39,559 bases of DNA from Lachnospiraceae bacterium. Lineage in GTDB: Bacteria; Bacillota; Clostridia; Lachnospirales; Lachnospiraceae. The notes under the pieces were generated by a model. The model saw only the letters and a list, made by a program, of their open reading frames with translations, searched no databases and was not told the origin of the DNA. How positions within the stretch are numbered: the first letter of the stretch is position 1; each line of letters starts with the position of its first letter. A program made the position numbers and the translations under genes. The DNA lies in assembly GCA_022510625.1 (NCBI GenBank), contig JAFLTD010000018.1, forward strand, positions 1 through 39,559, in the 5' to 3' direction. This document shows, one piece after another, positions 27,075-35,143 of this stretch.

Positions 27075-27770
27075 TCACTCCTTCAAGAACTTGCAGTACA
27101 GTTTAACAAACTCGCTGTATTTCTGCTTCGCCAGATATATCCTGTCCCCCTGACTGATCGTGATACTGTCATGATCATAGCCGCTGACGGCAGACAAAGC
27201 CACAAGATAACCTCTGTGACAGCGATAGAAACCTTCTCCCAGCACTTCCTCCAAGTGATTCATCCGCTCATAATACTCCAGACATCCTGTCTTCATATGC
27301 AGAATCACCTTACGGCCGCTGTTCTCCGCATAGAGAATATCATCCACCGGTATTTTGTGATGGCTTCCCTCCGCCTTCACCAACAGGTATCTGGGAGCCG
27401 CTTTTCTTTTCTCCACTTCCTGCATAGCGCGTCTCAAGACATCTGTCATCTTATCCTGATCTACCGGCTTCATCAGATAGTGGAATGCACCCACATCAAA
27501 GGCCTGAAAAACCTGTTCCTTCACTCCTGTCACAAAGATCAGAATAGCATCCGACATCTCCTTGAGCCTTCTTGCGGTCTCCATGCCGTCCATGCCTTCC
27601 ATCGCTATATCCAGCAGCACAATATCCGGCTGATAGCCGTTCTCTGCGCTCTCTAACAATTTCATCCCTGAATCAAATTCACATGTCTGTGCCTGAGAAA
27701 ACTCTTTCTCAAGTAAGGTTCGAATCCTTTCTCGCCCTCTTACTTCGTCATCGCATATTGCAATCTTCAT
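27075..27770 (-). CDS. LytTR (AgrA-type) response regulator
   Basis: A 231-aa regulator. The receiver domain is residues 1-120, with acidic pocket Asp8/Asp9, phospho-acceptor Asp54 (LLDIAMEGMDG), Thr in FVTG and Lys in MKPVD. The LytTR DNA-binding domain is about 130-228 (YLLVKAEGSHHKIPVDDILYA, then RCHRGYLVALSAV). LytTR proteins bind paired direct repeats upstream of target genes. The gene is first in the transcript and is followed 4 bases later by the kinase. The promoter upstream matches the sigma-28 type (27819-27845). Function of the pair in this genome is not known; AgrA/VirR-type circuits often control virulence, bacteriocin or surface genes. Confidence 0.95.
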   Translation of the reverse strand: MKIAICDDEVRGRERIRTLLEKEFSQAQTCEFDSGMKLLESAENGYQPDIVLLDIAMEGMDGMETARRLKEMSDAILIFVTGVKEQVFQAFDVGAFHYLMKPVDQDKMTDVLRRAMQEVEKRKAAPRYLLVKAEGSHHKIPVDDILYAENSGRKVILHMKTGCLEYYERMNHLEEVLGEGFYRCHRGYLVALSAVSGYDHDSITISQGDRIYLAKQKYSEFVKLYCKFLKE

Positions 27771-27818
27771 GTTCCCTCATATCCCCAGTCAGCCACATTT
27801 ATTCTTTAACTCTGTATT

Positions 27819-27845
27819 ATATCGGCACAAACTGACTCTTTTTTC
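27819..27845 (-). promoter_or_regulatory. sigma-28-type promoter for the two-component pair
   Basis: On the minus strand GAAA (27845-27842), exactly 15 bases, then a perfect GCCGATAT (27826-27819), about 50 bases before ATG 27770. The -10 is full consensus; the -35 is 3 of 4. The same stretch holds TATAAT, but nothing near TTGACA stands 16-18 bases upstream of it. Confidence 0.55.
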
Positions 27846-27878
27846 TTTCACTTGTCATGAAATCTATGTTTTTTGTCA

Positions 27879-28961
27879 TCAATAATCCGAAATCTCTTCG
27901 TCTATCAGACTTCCCTTTATATCTTCTTCCAAAAGTTTCATCTTATGCAGCATTTCTTTGATTGCGGCTTTCACATCCGCTTTGGTCGCTCCTATACCGC
28001 CCATGCCGGCTTCCAACATGCTGTCCAAAAGATCCGCATCCTCCCTGGAACGCTCCTCGGCTTCCCTGCGGCGTTCCTCCTGCTCTTCACGCTTTGCACG
28101 CGTCTCGTCGATTCGAGTTTCCAGTTCCTCCTGTTTCTCTTTTCTCTCCTCGATTTTCTCCTCTTTCTCCGCCTTCTCCTCGGCTTTCTTCTTGGCCTCC
28201 TCGACCTGCTCCTCGAGTTCCTCGTCCACATGATCCTTGGCCTCGTCCATCAGCAGACCTATGGCTTCCTTACTCGCCGCCTCCAGCACCTTATCCGCCT
28301 TCTTCTGCGCATCAACCATATCATGGTATTTCAATCGCTCCAGCTTCGTGGCTGTGACAGCGTTGCTGTAAATCTGAATCGAAGTTTTCAGCTTATCTAT
28401 GATCTCCTCAAAGTTTTCCTGCTCCTCGTCGATCGCCATACAGCGTTCCTGATACTCTGTACGGTCCTGTTTATGAATTTCCTCAAGGCGCTCCTTCTCC
28501 TCATCGGTCAACTTTATCTGGTCCGAGTTCGCGTAATGCTTTTTGGATTCTGCTTCCTTCTCAAGCAATTCTAAATCTTTCTGCTCCTGAGAGTCTTCCC
28601 CAACACCGTACAGCTGCCTTAACTCCTCCTTACGCGCCTCTCCCCGCAATACAATATCCTGATTCTCTTCCAGTTCGGATTTGAGCTGCCTGATCTTATC
28701 CTGATATTCCGCGATGGACTGATCCGTCTTCCTGTCACCGTTCCACGCGTCATTTATCATCTTCAGGGCTTTCCTCTGGGCGCGCTGCTTGCGCTGTGTC
28801 ACAATGTCATTCTGCATACCCAGTCCCAGATCGCCCGCAAAGATAGTCGCCTTATTATTGCGATTCTGTGCTTTCGTACCTGCCCGCAAGGCGGCGCGCT
28901 CCTGAGCCGCGGCGCTTATACTGATTACCTGATTCTCGTTTGGATTCGCTTTGATCTGCAT
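27879..28961 (-). CDS. long coiled-coil protein of unknown function
   Basis: A 360-aa protein starting MQIKANPNENQVISI at ATG 28961, with GGAGG 6 bases upstream (a longer frame to 29030 has none). The N-terminus (about 1-75) is polar. Residues about 80-330 form a nearly continuous, highly charged Glu/Lys/Arg coiled coil (stretches such as EEQVEEAKKKAEEKAEKEEK), and a short C-terminal helix follows a Gly-rich break (MLEAGMGGIGATKADVK). No enzyme motif, signal or membrane segment. A near-perfect sigma-28 promoter lies 87-114 bases upstream, linking it to the motility regulon. It could be a structural or cytoskeletal-type protein; beyond that I cannot say. Confidence 0.8.
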   Translation of the reverse strand: MQIKANPNENQVISISAAAQERAALRAGTKAQNRNNKATIFAGDLGLGMQNDIVTQRKQRAQRKALKMINDAWNGDRKTDQSIAEYQDKIRQLKSELEENQDIVLRGEARKEELRQLYGVGEDSQEQKDLELLEKEAESKKHYANSDQIKLTDEEKERLEEIHKQDRTEYQERCMAIDEEQENFEEIIDKLKTSIQIYSNAVTATKLERLKYHDMVDAQKKADKVLEAASKEAIGLLMDEAKDHVDEELEEQVEEAKKKAEEKAEKEEKIEERKEKQEELETRIDETRAKREEQEERRREAEERSREDADLLDSMLEAGMGGIGATKADVKAAIKEMLHKMKLLEEDIKGSLIDEEISDY

Positions 28962-29047
28962 AGGAAACCTCCTTGTTCCATACGGTGAAATCCTTTTCAC
29001 CCATGCTATATGCCTGAAATATAACCGCAAATATACTCCTGATAATT

Positions 29048-29075
29048 ATATCGGCTCGCTGTACCTTTCTCTTTA
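29048..29075 (-). promoter_or_regulatory. sigma-28 (SigD)-type promoter for the coiled-coil gene
   Basis: On the minus strand TAAA (29075-29072), 16 bases, then a perfect GCCGATAT (29055-29048). Both boxes match the Bacillus SigD consensus; the spacer is one base long. It sits just after the terminator at 29100-29124, so it is the only promoter available to this gene. Confidence 0.65.
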
Positions 29076-29099
29076 TTGTATCCGGCCATAATTGACGAC

Positions 29100-29124
29100 A
29101 AAAAAAGGGACGCTCATGCGTCCC
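29100..29124 (-). terminator. terminator of the MoxR/DUF58/transglutaminase operon
   Basis: A 7-bp GC-rich stem (GGGACGC with GCGTCCC, 4-base loop) is followed on the minus strand by seven T's. The stop codon of a possible 32-aa ORF falls in its loop. Confidence 0.85.
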
Positions 29125-29212
29125 ACTGATTGTTGTCCTGATACATGCTCTGATAATCATTCCGATAATTACTCTGTCCGCGGCTGCCATAGGTGATTTC
29201 CTTCAGCGCCAC
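29114..29212 (-). CDS. possible 32-aa Tyr/Gln/Asn-rich protein at the operon end
   Basis: A GTG-started ORF (GTG 29212, TGA 29114) encodes 32 residues beginning ALKEITYGSRGQSNY after the initiator and ending NNQWDA. AGGAG, inside the last codons of the transglutaminase gene, stands 11 bases upstream. The tail is rich in Tyr, Gln and Asn. It ends inside the terminator hairpin. It could be a real small gene or a C-terminal extension reached by a +1 frameshift from the transglutaminase gene, since its frame stays open upstream for 22 codons. I know no family; the spacing is long and GTG is a weak start. Confidence 0.35.
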   Translation of the reverse strand: MALKEITYGSRGQSNYRNDYQSMYQDNNQWDA

Positions 29213-29219
29213 ATAAACA

Positions 29220-31427
29220 CTATCTCCTCTCGGCGCGCATAGGACTAAACCTGAGTGCCTTCTTCATCTTTCGCAGCTGCCTGCAGAGCTCATCACAGTC
29301 ACAGTCCACATTTTCCGCAAAGTACACTTGATACAATGCCTCCTCCTGTGCCCCGTCAATCTCCAGACGGCTGTGAGTTCTCACCCAGTCGATCTGTTCC
29401 CGCAACGTGCGCAGTTTACGATAATCCAAATGCTTTTTGCCCAAATAAGACTGGATTCTTCCATATTCCAACCGCACTCTCTCGCGCCCGGGAAGCTTGC
29501 TCTCCCTGAACGCGCGAACCAGATGCACCGTCCACAGACCGATCAGCACCAGAGCCGCCGCCCCCAGCAGCACATAGCTCACACCACCCAGCGTACCCTC
29601 CAGATATGCACCCAGATTGCTCTCGGACATCTCCAAATCCGTGTCACCACCGCTCCCTGTCATAAACGCGTTCCAGAAAGACGTTGTCTCCTCCTCAGAA
29701 GTCTGCGCCGGCGTGGGGTCTACAACAATCCATCCCTGTCCGTCCACATAAATTTCCACCCACGCATGGGCGTAAGCATCGGGAATTTCTATCTCGATCA
29801 GCGCCGTCTCACCGATAGGCGAATAACCTTTATAGTAATCACTGTACTCGGCACCTTCCACCAGTTCGCCGCTCTCCACGACATTCAGATAGGAAAAAGC
29901 ATATCCCTCCGCATAACGCGCGTGAACTCCCATTTGACGAAACAGCATGGTCGCCGCAGAGGCAAAATGCGCGCAGTACCCCCTCTTACTGTTAAGCAGA
30001 AAATGGGAAATATAGTCGGGATTGCCGAATGCATATCCCGGACGAAGGGTATAGGAATAATTGTCATCGAAATACCTGACGATCTGTTCCGCAATCTCCT
30101 CCTCCGTACCTGCAAAACCTGCCTCCTCGCACACTTTTGCCACCGCATCCAGGCAGCTTTGCGGTACATCCAGATAGACATCCGACGGCTCTCCGGTCAC
30201 TTCGCCCGTCCGACACACATCGGGATAGTAGACATAGGTGCATGCATTTTTGACCGGCTCCTCGGGTACCACTGCAGCGGTATAGTAAGGCCTGTATTGA
30301 AATCTGTCGGTACGCTCAAGTTTCTCCACAATCATGGTGCCCTGTCCCTGCACATCCTCAGGGTGTCTCATGCGGTTCTCCACAGTTGTAAGCATGATGT
30401 CGTCATCAGGCAAATCCGTATCAGCCTTGCTCCACATGTCACCCAGATAATCCTTCCCTGTAAAAGCTTTCAGATAAACCGGATTGTAATCGTAAGGAGT
30501 GTATCTGACCTTCAGTACAGTCTCATAGGTCGGCACGACGGAAGAATTGCCGAGCCTGCCTCCGCTTACGCCGGCATTGGCACTTCCCTGCCGCAGCATT
30601 GCCGTCAGACCATACTGTGCGAATCGGGCCATGCCCGCCTCCGACGTCTCTTTAGCCACACTCTTGGGCACGGCCCTCCCGTAACCCGTCTCCGGCATGA
30701 TAAATGCAAGTGTCCGCACAATCAGAATCGTCAACACCGCCGCGAGCGGGAGAATATAGCACATCTGACCCGACAGTTTTTCACGCACATTTCCTCCCTG
30801 CAGCATCGCCACCGCAAGATATCCGATCAGCAGGAAAAGAATATAGATCAAGTCGGGCGAACAGTCAAAATAGAAAGGGACAACATAGGGCGGCAGTGTA
30901 AGGAATGCCACCTTCACAAGACTGCATTTATTTTGCAGCATGATATTCATCAAAATAACGCCAACCATGCCAAGGAACAGCACAAACATCGTGACCGTCG
31001 CATACGTTTCTTCTATGATGAGAGCGTACTCCATACCGCTTCCCACGTCCAGATAATCCCTTGCAACCTCATAGACTCGGTTCAAAATAGCATAATACCC
31101 GTTATTTATCGCCCAGTAGTTTGCGACGGCAATATACAGATAGAATATAAAGACCATAATGCTCACTATATTGGTCAGCCATCTCATCTCCGTCTCATAC
31201 ACTGCGGCGAGAAGCAGCGCCAGCCCGAAGAGAACCAGCATACACATACCGTTATTGTACTTGAGCTCCAAGGACGACAGGAATCCCCCTATTGCACCGT
31301 AGATCAGCATAAAAAGAAGCAGCGCCTTCGCCAACGCCGCAAAAAAATTGTACTTTCTGCTCTCCTGCACCTGCACGAGAGTCAGCTCGGGAAATTCAAT
31401 TTTCTTTTTCCTACCGAATATATGCAC
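29220..31427 (-). CDS. membrane transglutaminase-like protein (TgpA-like)
   Basis: A 735-aa protein. Residues about 25-245 hold several transmembrane helices in the DUF3488/TgpA style. A large extracytoplasmic part carries the transglutaminase-like fold with the Cys in KRGYCAHFASAATMLFR (near 485), the His in AYAHAWVEIYV (near 553) and the Asp in VVDPTP (near 568). One more helix (about 625-645) precedes a cytoplasmic tail with the DUF4129-like positively charged end. The start is GTG 31427: AGGAG lies 9 bases upstream and the reading frame overlaps the DUF58 gene by 17 bases. Third gene of the MoxR/DUF58 cluster, a conserved bacterial arrangement; substrate unknown. Confidence 0.92.
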   Translation of the reverse strand: MHIFGRKKKIEFPELTLVQVQESRKYNFFAALAKALLLFMLIYGAIGGFLSSLELKYNNGMCMLVLFGLALLLAAVYETEMRWLTNIVSIMVFIFYLYIAVANYWAINNGYYAILNRVYEVARDYLDVGSGMEYALIIEETYATVTMFVLFLGMVGVILMNIMLQNKCSLVKVAFLTLPPYVVPFYFDCSPDLIYILFLLIGYLAVAMLQGGNVREKLSGQMCYILPLAAVLTILIVRTLAFIMPETGYGRAVPKSVAKETSEAGMARFAQYGLTAMLRQGSANAGVSGGRLGNSSVVPTYETVLKVRYTPYDYNPVYLKAFTGKDYLGDMWSKADTDLPDDDIMLTTVENRMRHPEDVQGQGTMIVEKLERTDRFQYRPYYTAAVVPEEPVKNACTYVYYPDVCRTGEVTGEPSDVYLDVPQSCLDAVAKVCEEAGFAGTEEEIAEQIVRYFDDNYSYTLRPGYAFGNPDYISHFLLNSKRGYCAHFASAATMLFRQMGVHARYAEGYAFSYLNVVESGELVEGAEYSDYYKGYSPIGETALIEIEIPDAYAHAWVEIYVDGQGWIVVDPTPAQTSEEETTSFWNAFMTGSGGDTDLEMSESNLGAYLEGTLGGVSYVLLGAAALVLIGLWTVHLVRAFRESKLPGRERVRLEYGRIQSYLGKKHLDYRKLRTLREQIDWVRTHSRLEIDGAQEEALYQVYFAENVDCDCDELCRQLRKMKKALRFSPMRAERR

Positions 31428-32439
31428 CTTGATATGCTCCTGTCTGAATCAATATATAGCTTTCTCCGGGGTGTTCCACCGACATCTGCGTCTCAGCTTC
31501 TCCCTGCCCGTGTAAACCGTTGTCACTCAGAATCTCACTAATCACATTCTCCAGCTCACCCTGTTCCGCCACAAACTGCCCCCGCAAAGTCTCGCCGCGG
31601 CCTGGCCAGTGAAGCTGTACCGGATATTCCTTATGCAGCAAAAGCCTGCACAGGGCATACACAGCCTCCATAAGACCATCGTTGTGATGCCTCTCTTCAG
31701 AGAGCGGCAGCAAGACGTTGATCTTCTCACGTCCGGTCGCCAGGCGCTCCCTCACCATCAGTTTATCCTGCTTAGCGGACAGCTTCCAGTGAATGCTCTT
31801 CAGTTCATCTCCCGGAATATACTCCCTGACCTCATAGTCCGGATTATAGTCCGTTCCTCGCTTCTTGCTCTCATTTTCCTTCGGAAATCCCTCCACGCGG
31901 CTGTATATGTCCTCCTCATCGACCTCCGTGAAAGCGGGCCACACGATCACATACGCGTCTGTCCTGTCACATCCTCGCAGGCAGAATATGTGAAATAAAT
32001 CGTAAACCTCGAATGCCTCTATCCGCACCTCAACTCTTCCCGCATAACGGCTGTTCACAAGCTGCCTGATTTCACTGCCGCCATCAGGTGCTATCCACAT
32101 ATGCTGTTTCCTGTGCTCTGAATAACCCGTAAAGATATTGCCCCAAGCGTAAGTGATATCTGCCGCAAAAGCCGCAATTCTGCGCGGATTGTGTATCCTA
32201 ATACTCAAGGAAAACTCTGTATCCTTGCCCACCCTGTTGTCCGGCAATACCGCCTGTGCCCGCAGCACATCCCGGCTGAACCACAGGAGCAGAAATGACA
32301 CCACCGGACTGCATACCATAAGGATCAGCGCCAAGAATAGAAAATAGCTTCTAAAGAAGCTCCAGACGTACAACGTCAAAGCCAACAATATGCAGAACCG
32401 CAAAATCCCCAGGGGGCTTATAGTCAGCTTTCTCTCCAT
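31411..32439 (-). CDS. DUF58 protein, partner of MoxR
   Basis: A 342-aa protein with two N-terminal hydrophobic helices (about 12-55) and the DUF58 domain, whose signature is the Arg/Pro-rich REYIPGDELKSIHWKLSAK (near 205-225), followed by a von Willebrand-A-like region. Its ATG shares the A of the MoxR stop codon (TGATG), so translation is coupled, and it overlaps the transglutaminase gene by 17 bases. MoxR-DUF58 pairs are thought to act in assembling or activating protein complexes at the membrane; the client here may be the transglutaminase. It is a normal member with nothing missing that I can see. Confidence 0.93.
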   Translation of the reverse strand: MERKLTISPLGILRFCILLALTLYVWSFFRSYFLFLALILMVCSPVVSFLLLWFSRDVLRAQAVLPDNRVGKDTEFSLSIRIHNPRRIAAFAADITYAWGNIFTGYSEHRKQHMWIAPDGGSEIRQLVNSRYAGRVEVRIEAFEVYDLFHIFCLRGCDRTDAYVIVWPAFTEVDEEDIYSRVEGFPKENESKKRGTDYNPDYEVREYIPGDELKSIHWKLSAKQDKLMVRERLATGREKINVLLPLSEERHHNDGLMEAVYALCRLLLHKEYPVQLHWPGRGETLRGQFVAEQGELENVISEILSDNGLHGQGEAETQMSVEHPGESYILIQTGAYQGAYIR

Positions 32440-33359
32440 CAGACCGCATGTATCCTTTCCGTAATCTCCAAAATAATATCAGACACGTCCATGCCCTCCG
32501 CACGCGCCTTGGCGTTCAGATGGATTCGATGTCTCCACACGTCATCAATGACAGCCAGAACATCCTCAGGGATCACATACTCACCGCCCCGCAATAGCGC
32601 CATGGCCTTCGCCATCTTCAAGAGCGCAATGCCTCCTCGCGGGCTGACCCCAAGCGCAATGCGAGGTTCCTGCCTGGTCGCCTCTGTGAGCTGTACAAGA
32701 TACTCATAGATATTATCCTCCACGTGAAGCGTCTCCGCCTGCCTCTTAAGCTCCATCAAACGCTCCACGGTAATGACACTCTGTACCTGGTCAATCCCTG
32801 CTCCCGCGCTGTTTTTTAGAATGTCCACCGCAGCCTCATGGGCTGGATACCCCATGTTCAGACAGATTAAGAAGCGGTCCAGCTGAGATTCCGGCAAAAG
32901 CTGTGTACCGGAAGAACCAAACGGATTCTCCGTGGCAATTACCGTAAAAGGTCTCGGCAAGGGATACGATACGCCGTCCACCGTCACTTTGGACTCCTCC
33001 ATGACCTCCAAAAGCGCCGACTGCGTCTTGGAGGATGTACGGTTCAGTTCATCCGCCAGAAACAGATTGCAGAACACCGCACCTTTCCTGTACTCGAATT
33101 CACCCGTACCGCTGTTGTACATGGTAAATCCCACAATATCGCTGGGCAGCACATCCGGCGTAAACTGCATACGCTTATACTCCAGTTCCATGGATTTGCC
33201 AAGGGCCATCGCCAGAGTCGTCTTGCCCACGCCGGGAATATCCTCCAGAAGTACATGTCCACCCGCCAGCACTGCAGCCAGCACTTTACGGATGACACGG
33301 TCCTTGCCCTTTACCACTTTGCCCACTTCAGTAATGATCTGTTCCAGCTCTGTATTCAT
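32439..33359 (-). CDS. MoxR-family AAA+ ATPase
   Basis: A 306-aa AAA+ ATPase with Walker A GVGKTT (43-48), Walker B FLADELNR (about 107-114), sensor 1 Asn in VIATENPFGSS and arginine-containing sensor 2 toward the C-terminus (MoxR lid domain, HLNAKARAEG). MoxR proteins act like chaperones in assembling membrane or metal-cofactor complexes, usually with a DUF58/VWA partner, which follows at once. I chose ATG 33359 because AAGGA lies 9 bases upstream; ATG 33377 lacks one. A promoter candidate is at 33392-33419. It is separated from pstB by 114 bases. Confidence 0.94.
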   Translation of the reverse strand: MNTELEQIITEVGKVVKGKDRVIRKVLAAVLAGGHVLLEDIPGVGKTTLAMALGKSMELEYKRMQFTPDVLPSDIVGFTMYNSGTGEFEYRKGAVFCNLFLADELNRTSSKTQSALLEVMEESKVTVDGVSYPLPRPFTVIATENPFGSSGTQLLPESQLDRFLICLNMGYPAHEAAVDILKNSAGAGIDQVQSVITVERLMELKRQAETLHVEDNIYEYLVQLTEATRQEPRIALGVSPRGGIALLKMAKAMALLRGGEYVIPEDVLAVIDDVWRHRIHLNAKARAEGMDVSDIILEITERIHAV

Positions 33360-33391
33360 ACATGCGATTCCTTTCAAATATCATTACATAT

Positions 33392-33419
33392 ATTTTATCA
33401 TTTTATCTGATGTTTTCAA
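33392..33419 (-). promoter_or_regulatory. promoter of the MoxR cluster
   Basis: On the minus strand TTGAAA (33419-33414), 16 bases, TAAAAT (33397-33392), about 35 bases before ATG 33359. A palindrome GTGAATTCAC lies about 20 bases upstream of the -35, between this promoter and the pstB stop; it lacks a T-tract and may be an operator. Confidence 0.5.
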
Positions 33420-33473
33420 TACAAATACGGAATCGCACAGTGAATTCACAGAAAAATCACACCCGTACAGTTT

Positions 33474-34232
33474 CTATCCGAATTTTCCCGCAATATAATC
33501 CCTTGTTCGCCTGTCACGGGCCCTTGCAAATATATTGCGGGCAGTATCAAACTCCACTACTTCTCCTGCCAGAAAAAATGCTGTGTCATCCGCAATACGC
33601 ACGGCCTGCTGCATATTGTGGGTGACCACCACCACCGTATATCTGCTCTTCAATTCACTCATCAGCTCTTCCACCTTCATGGTTGATACGGGATCCAATG
33701 CCGAAGTGGGTTCGTCCATCAAAAGTACCTCCGGCTCCACTGCCAGTGCGCGGGCAATGCACAGTCTCTGCTGCTGACCGCCCGACAATCTCAATGCGGA
33801 TTTTTGCAACCTGTCCTTCACTTCATCCCAAATCACTGCACCACGCAGGCTATTCTCCACAATCTCATCCAGTCTGTCCGCATCCTTGACGCCATGAACC
33901 CTCGGTCCATAGGCGATATTGTCATAAATGCTCATCGGAAAAGGATTCGGCTGCTGGAAAACCATTCCGACCCTCTTGCGAAGCTGTGTAACGTCCGTGC
34001 CCGGGGCATAGATATCCTTACCATCCAGATATACTTTACCCTCAATCTTAACGCCGTCAATCAGGTCATTCATCCGGTTCAATGTCTTTAGAAAAGTAGA
34101 TTTACCGCACCCCGACGGTCCGATGAAGGCCGTGACCGCATTGGCACGTATCTTTAGGTCAATGTTCTTAAGGGCATGATTGCTGCCGTAGTATAAATTT
34201 AATTGTTCCGTAGTGATCTTAGTGTTGCTCAT
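33474..34232 (-). CDS. pstB: phosphate ABC transporter ATPase PstB
   Basis: A 252-aa ATPase powering high-affinity phosphate uptake. Walker [10 protein letters not shown] is at residues 38-46, the Q-loop is [15 protein letters not shown], the signature [15 protein letters not shown] and Walker B VLLMDEP with the catalytic Glu; TSALDP and the switch His (THNMQQ) follow. Start ATG 34232 has GAGG 5 bases upstream. It is 62 bases after the pstA stop. Normally phoU follows in such operons; here it does not, and the MoxR gene with its own promoter comes next. Confidence 0.97.
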   Translation of the reverse strand: MSNTKITTEQLNLYYGSNHALKNIDLKIRANAVTAFIGPSGCGKSTFLKTLNRMNDLIDGVKIEGKVYLDGKDIYAPGTDVTQLRKRVGMVFQQPNPFPMSIYDNIAYGPRVHGVKDADRLDEIVENSLRGAVIWDEVKDRLQKSALRLSGGQQQRLCIARALAVEPEVLLMDEPTSALDPVSTMKVEELMSELKSRYTVVVVTHNMQQAVRIADDTAFFLAGEVVEFDTARNIFARARDRRTRDYIAGKFG

Positions 34233-34294
34233 AACCGCCTCTATTCTGCGTCATTGTTACTCCGCATGTATATAGCTGCATTATATTTCATGCT

Positions 34295-35143
34295 TCATCG
34301 GGATAGCACATCCACTTTCCCTATCATCATCTTGATTATCAGGTTCAGAATAAGCACAATACACAACAGCACTGCCGCAATACCGAAGGCTGCATCGTAA
34401 CCAGCCTTGGCCACACTCAAATACAGCTGCACAGCGAGCGTGCCGCCGGATTCCATGATGTTGTATAAATATCCCGCGCCCGGCTTAGGCAGCAAATATC
34501 CGCTTCCCGCCGTCAGCAGCAGGGCTGCCGACTCCCCCACGATACGCCCAATCGATAAGACCACACCCGTTATTATTCCCGGCATCGCCGAGGGAATCAG
34601 TATGGTGCGGATCATATACCACTGGGTAGCCCCCATGCCGATTGCCCCTGTGCGGTAGCTGTCCGGTACCGACTTTAATGCCTCCTGTGTGTTGCGGGTA
34701 ATGAGTGGCAGAATCATCAGACTGAGCGTGAGAGCCCCCGTCAGAAGCGAATATCCAAAGCCCAGCGTCGTCCCGAAAAACACCATCCCAAACAACCCGA
34801 AGATAACGGACGGTATACCCGCAAGTGTCTCCGTGGTAAATTCGATCAAACGGACAAACCTGCCATGCCCCGCATATTCGGTCAGCCATATCGCAGATCC
34901 GATTCCGATGGGTACTGCAATCATAAGCGTCAGTATAACAATGTACAATGTATTCACGATATTTCCTGCTATACCCACCGTCCCTCTCAGAACGCTCGAC
35001 ACCGTAGTCAGGAAGGACCAGCTGACCATCGAAAGTCCCCTGGCAAGCACATAGCCGATGATTGCCGCAAGCAGTATCACTGAGAAAAATGATGCGAGAT
35101 AAATCAAGCCTATTGCCAGCCCTTCTCTGAATTTTCTGATCAC
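34295..35143 (-). CDS. pstA: phosphate ABC transporter permease PstA
   Basis: A 282-aa membrane permease with about six transmembrane segments. The permease EAA-like loop is seen around ALKSVPDSYRTGAIGMGATQWYMI. It starts at GTG 35143, overlapping the pstC stop as GTGA, with GGAGGGG just upstream, so the two permeases are made together. It forms the membrane channel with PstC. No unusual residue was seen. Confidence 0.95.
   Translation of the reverse strand: MIRKFREGLAIGLIYLASFFSVILLAAIIGYVLARGLSMVSWSFLTTVSSVLRGTVGIAGNIVNTLYIVILTLMIAVPIGIGSAIWLTEYAGHGRFVRLIEFTTETLAGIPSVIFGLFGMVFFGTTLGFGYSLLTGALTLSLMILPLITRNTQEALKSVPDSYRTGAIGMGATQWYMIRTILIPSAMPGIITGVVLSIGRIVGESAALLLTAGSGYLLPKPGAGYLYNIMESGGTLAVQLYLSVAKAGYDAAFGIAAVLLCIVLILNLIIKMMIGKVDVLSR

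Noticed and set aside
27962-28357. Pro/Ser-rich plus-strand frame
   Set aside because: It is the antisense image of the Glu/Lys-rich coiled coil; the composition follows directly from GAG/AAG codons.
29328-31541. Plus-strand open frame of 737 codons opposite the transglutaminase gene
   Set aside because: Its protein is His/Arg/Gln-rich with no domain, and the minus-strand gene has clear catalytic motifs, a ribosome binding site and operon context.
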